Assembly: GCF_025398735.1 (NCBI RefSeq)
Contig: NZ_CP104694.1
Coordinates: forward strand, 2,133,001-2,197,000
Reading direction: 5' to 3'
Source of the DNA: Tahibacter amnicola
GTDB taxonomy: Bacteria > Pseudomonadota > Gammaproteobacteria > Xanthomonadales > Rhodanobacteraceae
Length of the DNA stretch: 64,000 nucleotides
Under the pieces are notes generated by a model. The model worked only from the letters and a program-made list of their open reading frames with translations, was not told the origin of the DNA and made no database searches. Of this stretch, positions 45,888-55,073 are shown piece after piece. How positions within the stretch are numbered: position 1 is the first letter of the stretch; every line of letters begins with the position of its first letter. The position numbers and the translations under genes were made by a program.

Positions 45888-47804
45888 ATGCCCGGCAACG
45901 AAAACTTCCGCAAGCAGACCACCTGGGGTGGTGCCGCGGGCATCGCCCTGCTCGGGTTTGCCCTCGTCTATCGGTTTTTTCCGGGTCTGATCCACGTCTC
46001 ACCGACCACGCGCACGGCGCCGATCCCCGTACACACCTCCGCGCCGCCGCCGATCGGCCTGCGGCCGGTGGAAGCAGCCCCCATCCTGATGGGGCCACCG
46101 CGTGAACTGGCCGGCACCATGGAGGTGATTCCGGAGCCGCCCACCGAGCCGGAAAAGCCGGCGACGGCAAACATCGCGGCCACCTTGTCCAAGGCCGATG
46201 CCGCCCTGGCCGAAGGGCATCTGTTCGAACCGGATGACGCCAATGCCCTGGCACTGTATCAATCCGTGCTGGCGGAAGATGCGAACAATCGTCGCGCCAA
46301 GGCCGGTGTCGCCGCGGTACGCGACGCCCTGGTGGCGGCGGTCACTGCCGCATTGGACCAGGGTGATGCGAAAGAATCCGAGCGGCTGCTAGCAGGTTTG
46401 GAGCGAGCGGAAATCGATCGGCAGTCTTTCGTGGAACTGCGCGAACGACTCAAGTTGCTGCGGCAGGTCACGCCGCTCCTGGCGACGGCCGCCGATCGGC
46501 TCAAGCAGGGCCGGGACCTCGAGCCTGCCGGTGCCAGCGCCATCGATACCTATCGACAGGTGCTGACGCTGGATCCGGCCAATCTCGTCGCGCGGCAGGG
46601 CCTGGAGCAGATCCAGCGCACGGTGCTCGACGGCGCACTCGCCGCTGTTGCGCGCGACGACTTCGCCGCTGCCGACGCCATCCTGGCCAAGGCCGAGCAG
46701 ATCGTGCCCGGTTCACAGCAGCTGCTCGACACGCGGACCCGCACCGAAGGCGTGCGCCGCCAGCGCGCGGGCACGGTGCTGGCGCAGGCGCAGTCCGCAC
46801 TCGATTCCGGTAGCGCTGACCTCGCCGAGCAGCTGGCCAGGCAGGCCCAGGCGATCAGCGCCGACCTGCCTGGTCTCGATGAATTCCAGGAAAAAATAAA
46901 AAATGCGCGTTTGTACGCGAGCCTCCGGCCAGGCGAAGTCGTCACCGACCCCTACCTGGACCGCAGCGGCAATGCACCGCCGGTGGTCGTGGTGCCGACC
47001 GGCCGGTTCCTGATGGGATCGCCCGAGAGCGAGGAGGGGCATCGCGAAACCGAGGGCCCGCAGCGCGAAGTCGTCATCACCAGCGGTTTCGCCCTGGGGC
47101 GCACCGAAGTGACGGTGGCTGAATTCCGCGAATTCGTGCGTGCCGCCTCGTACGTGACCACCGCCGAGAAGGAAGGCCATTCCAGCGTCTACGACGAAAA
47201 CAGCGGCCGCATGGCCGATGGGGCAGGCATCACCTGGCAGAATGACTACCGCGGCAAGCGCGCGCAGGACAACCTTCCGGTAGTCCATGTCTCGTGGGCC
47301 GACGCCGTGGCCTACCTCGAATGGCTGTCGGCGCGCACGGGAAAGCGCTACCGGCTGCCGTCCGAGGCCGAGTTTGAGTATGCGCTTCGCGCCGGATCGA
47401 CCACCCGGTTCTGGTGGGGCGATGGCAATCCGCCGCGCCCGCTGGCCAACGTCACAGGGGCCGGCGACCGCTCGCCCGCACACCGGACCTGGCGCAAAGC
47501 CTTCGAACGCTATACGGACGGTTTCTGGGGGCCCGGGCCGGTGCGCAGTTTTGCGGCCAACCCGCTGGGCCTGTTCGATATGGACGGCAACGTGTCCGAG
47601 TGGGTGGAAGACTGCTGGCACGAAAACTACATCCGCGCGCCGCGCGACAGCCGGGCGTGGGTCAATCCGGGGTGCGAGCGGCATCTGGTGCGCGGTGGAT
47701 CCTGGGGGAGTGACCCCGATCAGGTGAGATCCGCGTTCCGATTGTCGGCGCTGACGATTACACGCAGCGCACGCGTGGGCTTCCGCGTGGCCCGGGATCT
47801 TTAG
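45888..47804 (+). CDS. Membrane-anchored protein with repeat region and C-terminal FGE/sulfatase-modifying-like domain
   Basis: 638-residue protein. One transmembrane anchor (about residues 13-32, GGAAGIALLGFALVYRFFPG) is followed by a Pro-rich linker, a helical repeat region (about 95-330) with tetratricopeptide-like units (ALALYQSVLAEDANNRRAK, AIDTYRQVLTLDPANLVARQG), and a formylglycine-generating-enzyme-like domain (about 345-638): VVVPTGRFLMGSPESEEGHR, LPVVHVSWADAVAYLEWLS, YRLPSEAEFEYALRAG, GLFDMDGNVSEWVEDCW and VRGGSWGSD. The catalytic Cys pair of true FGE is not present (GGSWGSDPD instead), so it is not expected to make formylglycine. It heads a tight operon with the next three genes. 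Function unknown. Confidence 0.82.
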   Translation: MPGNENFRKQTTWGGAAGIALLGFALVYRFFPGLIHVSPTTRTAPIPVHTSAPPPIGLRPVEAAPILMGPPRELAGTMEVIPEPPTEPEKPATANIAATLSKADAALAEGHLFEPDDANALALYQSVLAEDANNRRAKAGVAAVRDALVAAVTAALDQGDAKESERLLAGLERAEIDRQSFVELRERLKLLRQVTPLLATAADRLKQGRDLEPAGASAIDTYRQVLTLDPANLVARQGLEQIQRTVLDGALAAVARDDFAAADAILAKAEQIVPGSQQLLDTRTRTEGVRRQRAGTVLAQAQSALDSGSADLAEQLARQAQAISADLPGLDEFQEKIKNARLYASLRPGEVVTDPYLDRSGNAPPVVVVPTGRFLMGSPESEEGHRETEGPQREVVITSGFALGRTEVTVAEFREFVRAASYVTTAEKEGHSSVYDENSGRMADGAGITWQNDYRGKRAQDNLPVVHVSWADAVAYLEWLSARTGKRYRLPSEAEFEYALRAGSTTRFWWGDGNPPRPLANVTGAGDRSPAHRTWRKAFERYTDGFWGPGPVRSFAANPLGLFDMDGNVSEWVEDCWHENYIRAPRDSRAWVNPGCERHLVRGGSWGSDPDQVRSAFRLSALTITRSARVGFRVARDL

Positions 47805-47815
47805 GAGATGACGCA

Positions 47816-48571
47816 ATGCGTTCAATTCGGCTGTCGACGGGGCGCATCGCCCTGGCGGCCCTGGCGATCGTCGCGGCGGCGTGGCTGGGGCAGGGCCATG
47901 CCCGTTCGGCCTTGCGGACGTTCGTGACCTCCGACCGCGCTGCCGCGGCGGCTGAACGGGTGCGGCCGCGCCTGGAGCGCGACCTGGCAGCCAAGGGGCT
48001 GGCTTTTGCCGCACCGGTGTTCCTGCGCATCTTCAAGCGGGAGCGCGAACTGGAACTGTGGGTCGCCGGCAAAGGCGGGCGCTACGCGCTGTTCCGCACC
48101 TACCCGATCTGCACGTTTTCCGGCCGACTTGGCCCCAAGACCAAGCAGGGTGACGGCCAGGCGCCGGAGGGGTTCTACCGCGTCGCGCGCGGCCAGCTCA
48201 ATCCGGCGAGCGCCTACCATCTGGCCTTCAACCTGGGCTATCCGAACGCCTACGACCGCGCCCACGCCTACACGGGCGACTACCTGATGGTGCACGGCCA
48301 GTGCGTTTCGATTGGCTGCTACGCCATGGGCGACGCGGCGATCGAGGAAATCTATACTCTGGTGGAAGCGGCCTTGCGCGGCGGCCAGCCCGCCGTCGAG
48401 GTGCAGGCCTTTCCGTTCCGCCTGGAAGACGCCGCGCTGGCGGCCGAGAGTGGTTCGCGATGGCAGGCCTTCTGGTCGGAGCTCAAGCCCGGCTACGACG
48501 CCTTCGAGCGGCATCGCGTGCCGCCGCGGGTGACGGTGCAGGGCAAACGTTACGTTGTCAGTGAAGGATAG
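47816..48571 (+). CDS. YafK/DpaA-type L,D-transpeptidase-fold protein
   Basis: 251-residue exported protein with an N-terminal signal or anchor (IALAALAIVAAAWLGQGHA). The L,D-transpeptidase catalytic motif is clear: GDYLMVHGQCVSIGCYAM, with the catalytic Cys and conserved His. LAFNLGYPNAYDRAHA and the overall length match the YafK/DpaA group, whose members act on peptidoglycan peptides (in Escherichia coli DpaA cuts the Braun lipoprotein link). Whether this one cuts or crosslinks is not decided. The gap from the FGE-like gene is 11 bases, and three bases separate it from the next gene. Confidence 0.87.
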   Translation: MRSIRLSTGRIALAALAIVAAAWLGQGHARSALRTFVTSDRAAAAAERVRPRLERDLAAKGLAFAAPVFLRIFKRERELELWVAGKGGRYALFRTYPICTFSGRLGPKTKQGDGQAPEGFYRVARGQLNPASAYHLAFNLGYPNAYDRAHAYTGDYLMVHGQCVSIGCYAMGDAAIEEIYTLVEAALRGGQPAVEVQAFPFRLEDAALAAESGSRWQAFWSELKPGYDAFERHRVPPRVTVQGKRYVVSEG

Positions 48572-48574
48572 GGG

Positions 48575-48940
48575 ATGGCCACGTCATTGGAAGCGAAGGA
48601 CCTGGAAGCGATCTGCTCAGGCTGGCCGGGCGTCACCCAGTCGATCAAGTGGGAGGTCGACCTGGTCTTCAGTGTGGCGAACAAGATGTTCGCCGTGTAC
48701 TGCACGCTCGGACCCGAACGCGGCCGCGTCTCCTTCAAGGTGGATCCGGACCGTTTCCTCGAGCTGACCGATCAACCTGGCTTCATGCCCGCGCACTACA
48801 TGGCACGGGCGTTCTGGGTGACGGTGACCGATCCCGCGGCGCTCAACAGGAAGGAACTGGCCGCATTTCTTCGCCGCTCGTATGACCTCGTCGTCGAAAA
48901 GCTGCCGAAAAAGACGCAGACCGCACTCGCCGGCTCGTGA
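48575..48940 (+). CDS. MmcQ/YjbR-family protein
   Basis: 121-residue protein of the MmcQ/YjbR family, a small cytosolic fold with a double-wing DNA-binding-like shape and no established reaction. Typical features are WPGVTQSIKWEVDLVFSVANKMF, VSFKVDPDRFLELTDQPGF, PAHYMARAFWVTV and ELAAFLRRSYDLVVEKLPKK. It starts three bases after the transpeptidase gene and is followed by the methyltransferase gene after 55 bases. Confidence 0.85.
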   Translation: MATSLEAKDLEAICSGWPGVTQSIKWEVDLVFSVANKMFAVYCTLGPERGRVSFKVDPDRFLELTDQPGFMPAHYMARAFWVTVTDPAALNRKELAAFLRRSYDLVVEKLPKKTQTALAGS

Positions 48941-48995
48941 GCCCTGAACGTCCGGTGCGCCCGATGCGTGCCGTGGCCGCATCTGGTGACTATTC

Positions 48996-49598
48996 ATGAA
49001 CAAACAGTACGACCGCGCCTATTTCGACAAGTGGTACCGCGACAAGACCCATCGCGTCGGTACTGCGCAGACACTGGCGCGCAAGGTTGCCATGGCCGTG
49101 GCGATGTGCGAGCACTACATCGGCCGCCCCATCCGCAACGTCCTGGACGTGGGCTGTGGCGAGGGCGCCTGGTTCAAGCCGCTCAAGGCGCTGCGGCCGG
49201 ATGCCGCCTATCTCGGGCTGGATCCGAGCGAATACGTCGTTTCGCGCTGGGGGCGGCGGCGCAACCTGCGCCAGGCCACATTCGGCCAGTTGGCTCAACT
49301 GCGGTTTGACGAGCGCTTCGATCTGGTCGTTTGCGCCGACGTGCTGCATTACGTGAAGACGGCAGAACTCAAGCGCGGACTTGGCGGCATCGTCGACCAG
49401 CTCGAGGGCCTGGCGTACCTGGAGGTCTACACCAGTGACGACCAGCTCGTGGGCGACATGGACGGTTTCCAGCGCCGAACCGCGCAGTGGTATCGCCAGG
49501 TGTTCGCCGAGGCTGGCCTGCAGGGCGTCGGATCCTACGGCTGGGTGGGGCCGCGCCAGGCACCGTGGGTGACCGCGATGGAATCCGCGTCGCGTTGA
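48996..49598 (+). CDS. Class I SAM-dependent methyltransferase
   Basis: 200-residue small-molecule or protein methyltransferase with the Rossmann-like core. Motif I is NVLDVGCGEGAWFKPLK, binding the methionine part of SAM; the acidic loop is AYLGLDPSEYVV; motif IV area is FDLVVCADVLHYV. The N-terminus (YDRAYFDKWYRD) and C-terminal WVGPRQAPWVTAME fit the Methyltransf_11/25 type. Substrate is not predictable. Last gene of the forward operon begun at 45888. Confidence 0.85.
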   Translation: MNKQYDRAYFDKWYRDKTHRVGTAQTLARKVAMAVAMCEHYIGRPIRNVLDVGCGEGAWFKPLKALRPDAAYLGLDPSEYVVSRWGRRRNLRQATFGQLAQLRFDERFDLVVCADVLHYVKTAELKRGLGGIVDQLEGLAYLEVYTSDDQLVGDMDGFQRRTAQWYRQVFAEAGLQGVGSYGWVGPRQAPWVTAMESASR

Positions 49599-49735
49599 TC
49601 ACGTCCCGGTTTTCCGCGCATTGATACCGGAAAAAATCGGCCGCCGCGATGCACCGGGGACACGGCGCATCGCGACGGCCGCAGTGCGCCGTCGGGAGGG
49701 TGGGGGAGGAGAGCGACGGGCACCGCAAGCGGAGA

Positions 49736-49758
49736 CGACGCCGGGCGCCCCGGCGTCG
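49736..49758. terminator. Hairpin between convergent genes
   Basis: CGACGCCGGG and CCCGGCGTCG form a perfect 10-bp stem with a three-base loop, 137 bases after the methyltransferase stop and 78 bases past the end of the convergent LVIVD gene. A short T run follows on the plus strand after about 14 bases. Possible bidirectional terminator. Confidence 0.4.
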
Positions 49759-49836
49759 CAGTGACATCCCATCTTTTAAAAGTAGCGAGTTACCGGCGGC
49801 GCCGGCATCGCGTGTGCCGCCCGCCCGGCTAATGGA

Positions 49837-51774
49837 TCAGGGATCCGAAAAACCGTCGGTGAACAATTGGTCGGACGCATAGACGTATATACCGGCAATA
49901 TCCGTCATGGCGAACACGCGTGAATCAGCGGCGGCAAGCAGGCGACGGGCGGGCGCCGGCAAATCATGGCGCGATACCCGCACCGGGGCGGCCGGATTGT
50001 GGATGTCGACTTCGTCCACGCCATTGTCGTGGCCGACGTAGAGCGTGCTGCCGCGCAGCGCGACAGTCGATGCCGCGACGGCGTATTCGCCAAGGAAAGC
50101 AGGGTTGGCTGGCTGGCCGATATCGATCACGTGAGTGGTCGTGCCGCAGGCAACGGCTGCGAGCGTGCCCTGTTGATTGAGCGAGACGTCCAGTGCCGTG
50201 GTGCAGCCGGCATAGGTCGTGACGACGGCTGGCTGGTCGGGGTTGGTCACATCCACGACGGCCAGCCCGCCCGTTTCGCCGCCGGGTTCCGCCTGGCCGG
50301 CGAGGAAGACGTGATGGCCGTGGTGCGCCAGACGCGACACCCGCCGCGTTTCCAGTCCGCCGCGCGCGACCGGTTGTGCCGGGTTGGTGACATCGACCAC
50401 CTGGAGCATGCCACCGTTGGTGGAGCGCCCGACGTAGACCATGTTGCCCGCCGCCGTCACCGCGGACGCGAAGCCGAACGCGAAGCGGCCCAGCTCAACG
50501 GGGGTGCGCGGCTGGGTGATGTCCGCGATCACCAGGCCCGATCCCCAGCTGGCGAGGTAGGCACGATTGCCATCCACGTGCATCTGCTCGAAGGCGCGCG
50601 CCTGGAGCACGGGCTCGATACTGGTTTCGTAGCGTCCTGCCGGATTGAGCGATGCGGCGTCGGCGATATTGAGCCCATAGGCGTTGCCCAGGAGCAGCAG
50701 GGTATCGCCGCGCAGCGCCGCATCAAGCGTTGCCGTCCCTCCCGGCAGCACACCGACGCCATCGACCGTCGGCTGCAGCGGGTTGGCCGCTGACAGCTGG
50801 ACGAGCCGGTCCGCGCGCGTGCCGAGTAAGACCCGTGAATCGGCTTGTGCTGTCGCAACAGTAGCGAAGGTGTCGATGGCGAAATGACCGCGCGCCGCCG
50901 GCGCATCCGGGTTGGCGATGGACCAGGTATCCAGGCCATCCAGGCCGAGACTCCAGGCCACGTCCTGTAGAACCACGCCCTCATAGGCCACCGGCGAGTC
51001 GACCCGGCCGCGTGCGACGATATTGGCGGGATCGGTCAGGTCGCTGATCGCGACGGCCACGCCGAATCCGTAGGCATAGGGCGGTTTCACCTTCAACCGG
51101 AAGTTGTCAAAACCGTCCAGACCAGCGGTCCCGAGGGATTGCGGCGCCGTAGGCTGGGTGATGTCGAAGATTTCCAGCACGGTGCCGGAAATGAAATTGC
51201 GACCCACCGTGTAGAGTCGATTGCCGACGACCGTGGCGTGGTCATAGTGTCCCCAGCTGGCGTAGGCCGGCGCGAACACCGGGGCTTCCGGCTGGGTCAG
51301 CGGGGCGGCAAAAATGCCGTTCTCGCTGTCGAGCAGCAAGAGGTGGTCGCCTGCCAGGGCCACGCTTTGCGCATTCCGGATCGGTGCGCTGGTGTAGTTG
51401 TCGACGTGGCCGACCAGGCGCGGTCGAGCGCGCTCGGCAATGGAAAAGATCGCCACGCCATCCGGTGCGCCGGAATAGACGCGATAGCTGGCGTACAGGT
51501 AGTCGCCGCGGCGTACCAGTCCGGTGAGCCAGCCGGGGGCCGGCGCGTGGCGGGTATCGCCGCGCAGCGTTGGCGCGCCGGCACCGGTCTGCCACGCACT
51601 GACGGTGGAACCGGCTGCCACGTAGACGAAATCATCAACCACCACCGGATCGTTCAGGCTGCCGCCCTGCGCCGCCTGGAACTGCATGGCGGCAGGGGGC
51701 TGGGCGGCGGCGGTGCCGGCTGCGGCGAGAAGGACAGAAATGCTGAGGGCGAGGGGGAGGGCACGCATTCTCAT
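49837..51774 (-). CDS. Secreted LVIVD-repeat beta-propeller protein
   Basis: 645-residue exported protein with a signal peptide (MRMRALPLALSISVLLAAAGTAAA). The body is a string of LVIVD-type propeller repeats, each about 40-50 residues: for example YLASWGSGLVIADITQPRTP, VYVGRSTNGGMLQVVDVTNP, LAVVDVTNPDQPAVV and GTTTHVIDIGQPANP. Such repeats form eight-bladed propellers in surface or secreted proteins of unknown task. It ends SDQLFTDGFSDP, a C-terminal motif similar to DAIFRDGFQ of the interrupted propeller gene at 11006-13222. ATG 51774 is chosen for the signal peptide and a GGAG upstream. It lies 115 bases downstream of the CadC-like regulator gene. Confidence 0.82.
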   Translation of the reverse strand: MRMRALPLALSISVLLAAAGTAAAQPPAAMQFQAAQGGSLNDPVVVDDFVYVAAGSTVSAWQTGAGAPTLRGDTRHAPAPGWLTGLVRRGDYLYASYRVYSGAPDGVAIFSIAERARPRLVGHVDNYTSAPIRNAQSVALAGDHLLLLDSENGIFAAPLTQPEAPVFAPAYASWGHYDHATVVGNRLYTVGRNFISGTVLEIFDITQPTAPQSLGTAGLDGFDNFRLKVKPPYAYGFGVAVAISDLTDPANIVARGRVDSPVAYEGVVLQDVAWSLGLDGLDTWSIANPDAPAARGHFAIDTFATVATAQADSRVLLGTRADRLVQLSAANPLQPTVDGVGVLPGGTATLDAALRGDTLLLLGNAYGLNIADAASLNPAGRYETSIEPVLQARAFEQMHVDGNRAYLASWGSGLVIADITQPRTPVELGRFAFGFASAVTAAGNMVYVGRSTNGGMLQVVDVTNPAQPVARGGLETRRVSRLAHHGHHVFLAGQAEPGGETGGLAVVDVTNPDQPAVVTTYAGCTTALDVSLNQQGTLAAVACGTTTHVIDIGQPANPAFLGEYAVAASTVALRGSTLYVGHDNGVDEVDIHNPAAPVRVSRHDLPAPARRLLAAADSRVFAMTDIAGIYVYASDQLFTDGFSDP

Positions 51775-51889
51775 TGAAAACTCCACGACGTGAAAAACGC
51801 TACCCATCGTGGATCTATCGCCCGGGTGCCGCATTCGTTGTTCGTTCGTCCGGCATTTCACCAGGCGGGGAGCCGGCAAAAGCGGCCCA

Positions 51890-54253
51890 TCAGGGTGTGG
51901 CCGGCGTCCGGTGTCGCTGGCCGGCCAGGCTGGTCCAGCGCGCCTGCGCCCGTTCGCGCGCCGGGGTGGCGCCGAGGGCGTCGTTGATGGCCACGAAGGC
52001 GGCGGCGGCGCGCCAGTCGGTGTCGGCCCAGCGGGCAATGCGCGCGCTCAGGGCCCGTGCCTCGTCGCGCCGGCCCAGGGCGATCAGGCTGGGCAGGTAG
52101 CCGGCTAGCACTTGCACGAGGTCCGCGGGGACGGCGCCGGTACGATCCACTTGCGTCAGGCTGCGTTCGAAGTATGGCAGCGCGTCCCGGTGACGGCCCT
52201 CGCCGGCAGCTTGCTCGGCGAGGGCGAGGTCGGCGTAGATCTGGCGCCAAGGGTCCGGATGGGCGGCGACCCAGTCGCGCCATTCGCGTGTTTCGGTGGC
52301 GGCCTCTGCGGCGGCGCCGCTGGCGCGCAATGCGCGCAGCCGTGTCATCCAGGCGGCCGTGTAGCGGCACTGATCGCTGGCCTGCAGCGTCGGCGTCAGA
52401 GCGCCCCGGGCACGCCGTGCGGCTTCGCCCGGGTCGCCACGGGCCAATGCCAGATGGGCCAGCAAGGCCGCGGTTTCGGCGCGTGTTCCCGCGTCGGCGT
52501 CGGGATCGGATTCACGCAGAAGGTGTTCAGCTTGCGTTTGTGCCTCGTCCAGCCGGCCCTTTTCGCCCAGCGCTTCGGCGCGGACCAGGGTGAGTTTCCA
52601 GCGCAGGCGCCGGTTCTGCGTATGCGATTCGGGTGGCCAGTAGCGGTCGGTGACAGCGAGTGCTGCATCGTGATCGAGCAGCAGCTGGTGGACTTCCGCG
52701 GTACTGACCAGGCTGAAGACGTGCTCCTCCTGCGCGCCCATGCGTCCGAAACGCAGGGTGGCGTCCTCGAGCGCGGACAGCGCGCTGGCGGGACGTCCGC
52801 GCAGTACGTCGATCAGGCCGAGGTTCAGGTCTACCTGGGCGGTGCCCAGGGCGTTGCCGGCAGCCTCCATTTCACTGCGGGCAAGGCCGAGGTCGGCAAT
52901 GGCCCTGGCGTGGTCACCGCGCATCGTCGCCACCAGTCCGCGGCCCAGCAGCGACAGCCCCAGTGCGTCCGGCTCCTGGCGGTCGGTCAGCAGGGCGATC
53001 GCCTCGTCATAGCTGCGCTGCGCCTCGTCGGCCCGGTCGCGTCGTACGTAACTGGCGGCCAGCGTGTTCAGGGCGCGTCCTCGCAACGCCGGGTCGGTGG
53101 CCGCGGGCACGCGATCAAGTAGATCGCCAATACGCTGCTCGACGCTGTCGTAGTCGCCGGCCCGCAGCTCGATCTGGGCCAGGCGCAGGGTGATCTCCGG
53201 CTGCTCGCGCAGCGACGCGTCGGCGCGCCGGATGAGATCTCCCGCCAATTGGAGCTGGTCGCTGAGCATCGCCGCGCGTGTCCGCTGCAGCAGCTCCGCC
53301 AGCGCATTCGACGAATCGGGACTGGAGCCTGGCGTGTGCCCGAGCCGCACCAGCAAGGTGTCGGCCGCGTCGCGCGCCGCCACCAGTGCATCGCGATGGC
53401 GCGTTTCCACGATCCATTCGCGCCCGTTGCCGCGCACGGTCAGCGAGACATCCCATTCATCGCCGTGGCGGCGCACGCGCGGCAGGATGCGCAAGGTGCT
53501 GTCGGCAAACTGGGCCGAATCGAGCAGCGCAGCGACATCCGCTTCGCTGTTGCCGCGTGCCAGTGCCACGACGGTCTCGCTGGCGGCAGTGCCGAGGTTG
53601 CCGCGGCGCAGGCGGCCGGCGATGAGATCCATCAGGCCCAGGCGCAGCCAGCGCCAGTCCTCACCTGCATCGACCAGCGCCGGCAGTACCACGGCGGGCG
53701 TGCTGATTGTCGTGCTGGTGCCCGGGGCGCCCGATGGCGCGGTCGGGCGCAGCAGAACCGCCAGTATCCCCAGGCAGGCGATTGCCAGGAATACGGCCCC
53801 GGCCACGAACGCGATGATGCGCGGACGTGGCAATCGGACGGTGATCGGATTGCTATCGGAGAGGTAGCGAATTGGTGCGCTGTGCAGGGCCTGTGCGGCG
53901 GTGCTGTCGAAGCCGCCGGTCTCCACCACGACATCGCTGCTGCTATCGACGGGCGCGATCCAGCGGTAGCCGAAACGCGGGACGGTACGGATGCTGTGCT
54001 GCTCGCTGCCCGTGTCTCCCAGGACGCGACGGACCTTGAGCACGGTCTGGCCGAGCAGGCTGTCGGCGACGTCCGCGCGGCCCCACACGGCGGCCATGAG
54101 TTCGTCGCGGCCCACCGCGCGTTCGCGATGCGTAATCAGGTACAGCAGGCAATCGAAGGCGCTGGCGTGAAGTTCGATGGCGCCGTCCGGGCCGCGCAGT
54201 TCCCGGGTCGCCGAGTTGAGCTGAAAATCGCGGAAGCGGTACACGGGCGACAT
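51890..54253 (-). CDS. CadC/ToxR-like membrane regulator with tetratricopeptide-like repeats
   Basis: 787-residue protein. Residues 1-105 are an OmpR-type winged helix used for DNA binding (FRDFQLNSATRELRGPDGAIEL, LLGQTVLKVRRVLGDTG, IRTVPRFGYRWIAPVD). A single transmembrane helix is at about 147-168 (RIIAFVAGAVFLAIACLGILAVLL). The periplasmic part has a beta-rich sensor stretch, then helical repeats of tetratricopeptide type (about 330-730). This is the plan of one-component membrane-bound regulators. It is upstream of, and on the same strand as, the LVIVD gene, which may be a target. Confidence 0.85.
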   Translation of the reverse strand: MSPVYRFRDFQLNSATRELRGPDGAIELHASAFDCLLYLITHRERAVGRDELMAAVWGRADVADSLLGQTVLKVRRVLGDTGSEQHSIRTVPRFGYRWIAPVDSSSDVVVETGGFDSTAAQALHSAPIRYLSDSNPITVRLPRPRIIAFVAGAVFLAIACLGILAVLLRPTAPSGAPGTSTTISTPAVVLPALVDAGEDWRWLRLGLMDLIAGRLRRGNLGTAASETVVALARGNSEADVAALLDSAQFADSTLRILPRVRRHGDEWDVSLTVRGNGREWIVETRHRDALVAARDAADTLLVRLGHTPGSSPDSSNALAELLQRTRAAMLSDQLQLAGDLIRRADASLREQPEITLRLAQIELRAGDYDSVEQRIGDLLDRVPAATDPALRGRALNTLAASYVRRDRADEAQRSYDEAIALLTDRQEPDALGLSLLGRGLVATMRGDHARAIADLGLARSEMEAAGNALGTAQVDLNLGLIDVLRGRPASALSALEDATLRFGRMGAQEEHVFSLVSTAEVHQLLLDHDAALAVTDRYWPPESHTQNRRLRWKLTLVRAEALGEKGRLDEAQTQAEHLLRESDPDADAGTRAETAALLAHLALARGDPGEAARRARGALTPTLQASDQCRYTAAWMTRLRALRASGAAAEAATETREWRDWVAAHPDPWRQIYADLALAEQAAGEGRHRDALPYFERSLTQVDRTGAVPADLVQVLAGYLPSLIALGRRDEARALSARIARWADTDWRAAAAFVAINDALGATPARERAQARWTSLAGQRHRTPATP

Positions 54254-54405
54254 TCGGTGGCGGCGGTCATTGCGCCCAGGACGGGCAGGGCCTGTCTATC
54301 GTCGCAGGTTGCGTGAGAATTTTCCGTTGCACGGTTCGTGCTGCCTGCCATTCATTCCGTAGCGGGAGCGCGCCACGGCATCTGCCGGGTACGCGGGAGT
54401 GCCGC

Positions 54406-55068
54406 TCAGGGGAGCGGGGCCCTGGCCGGATCCGCCAGCTCCAGCGAACGCAGCAATACCCCGGCCTGGGTGCGGTTGCGCACATCCAGGCGCTCGAAGA
54501 TCGCGGTCATGTGCGCCTTCACCGTACGCTCCTGTATGCCGAGGAAGTCCGCGATCTGCTTGTTGAGCCGGCCCTCGGCCACCAGGCTGAGCACGCGAAA
54601 CTGCTGTGGACTCAGGCAGGCGAGCCGCGCGGCGAGGTGACCGTCGATGGATGACAGCGGCACCTGCGCGACCGCGTCGCGCAGCGCCTCCGGAATGAAG
54701 TCCTCGCAGGCGAGTACGGCAGCGATCGCGGATTTGAGTTCCTGCGGTGTCGCCCGCTTGGGTATGAAACCCGTCGCGCCGAAGGCCAACGCACGGCGGA
54801 TCACCAGTGGATCATCGTTGGCCGAGATGATGACAACGGCAACATCCGGATGTTCGCCGCGCAGCGAGGCCAGCCCCATCAGTCCGTGGCTGCCGGGCAG
54901 ATGCAGATCCAGCAGGACCAGGTCGATGTCGCGGACCTGGGCCAGCTGCGTGCGCGCCTCGTCGAGGCTGGCGGCCTCGATCACCTCGGTCATCGGCAAC
55001 TCGCGCATTGTCTGGGCCAGTGCCAGGCGATAGAGCGGATGGTCGTCGACGATCAGGAGGCGTGGCAT
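54406..55068 (-). CDS. LuxR/NarL-family response regulator
   Basis: 220-residue two-component response regulator. The receiver domain has the acidic pair (LLIVDDHPLYR), the phospho-acceptor Asp in IDLVLLDLHLPGSHG, and ATGFIPKRATPQEL with the conserved Lys. The GerE-type DNA-binding domain follows (LSPQQFRVLSLVAEGRLNKQ, LGIQERTVKAHMTAIFERL). It starts five bases after the 3-hydroxybutyrate dehydrogenase stop, so the two are co-transcribed and coupled. No histidine kinase is near it. A role in hydroxybutyrate metabolism is inference from linkage. Confidence 0.92.
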   Translation of the reverse strand: MPRLLIVDDHPLYRLALAQTMRELPMTEVIEAASLDEARTQLAQVRDIDLVLLDLHLPGSHGLMGLASLRGEHPDVAVVIISANDDPLVIRRALAFGATGFIPKRATPQELKSAIAAVLACEDFIPEALRDAVAQVPLSSIDGHLAARLACLSPQQFRVLSLVAEGRLNKQIADFLGIQERTVKAHMTAIFERLDVRNRTQAGVLLRSLELADPARAPLP

Positions 55069-55073
55069 GGGGT

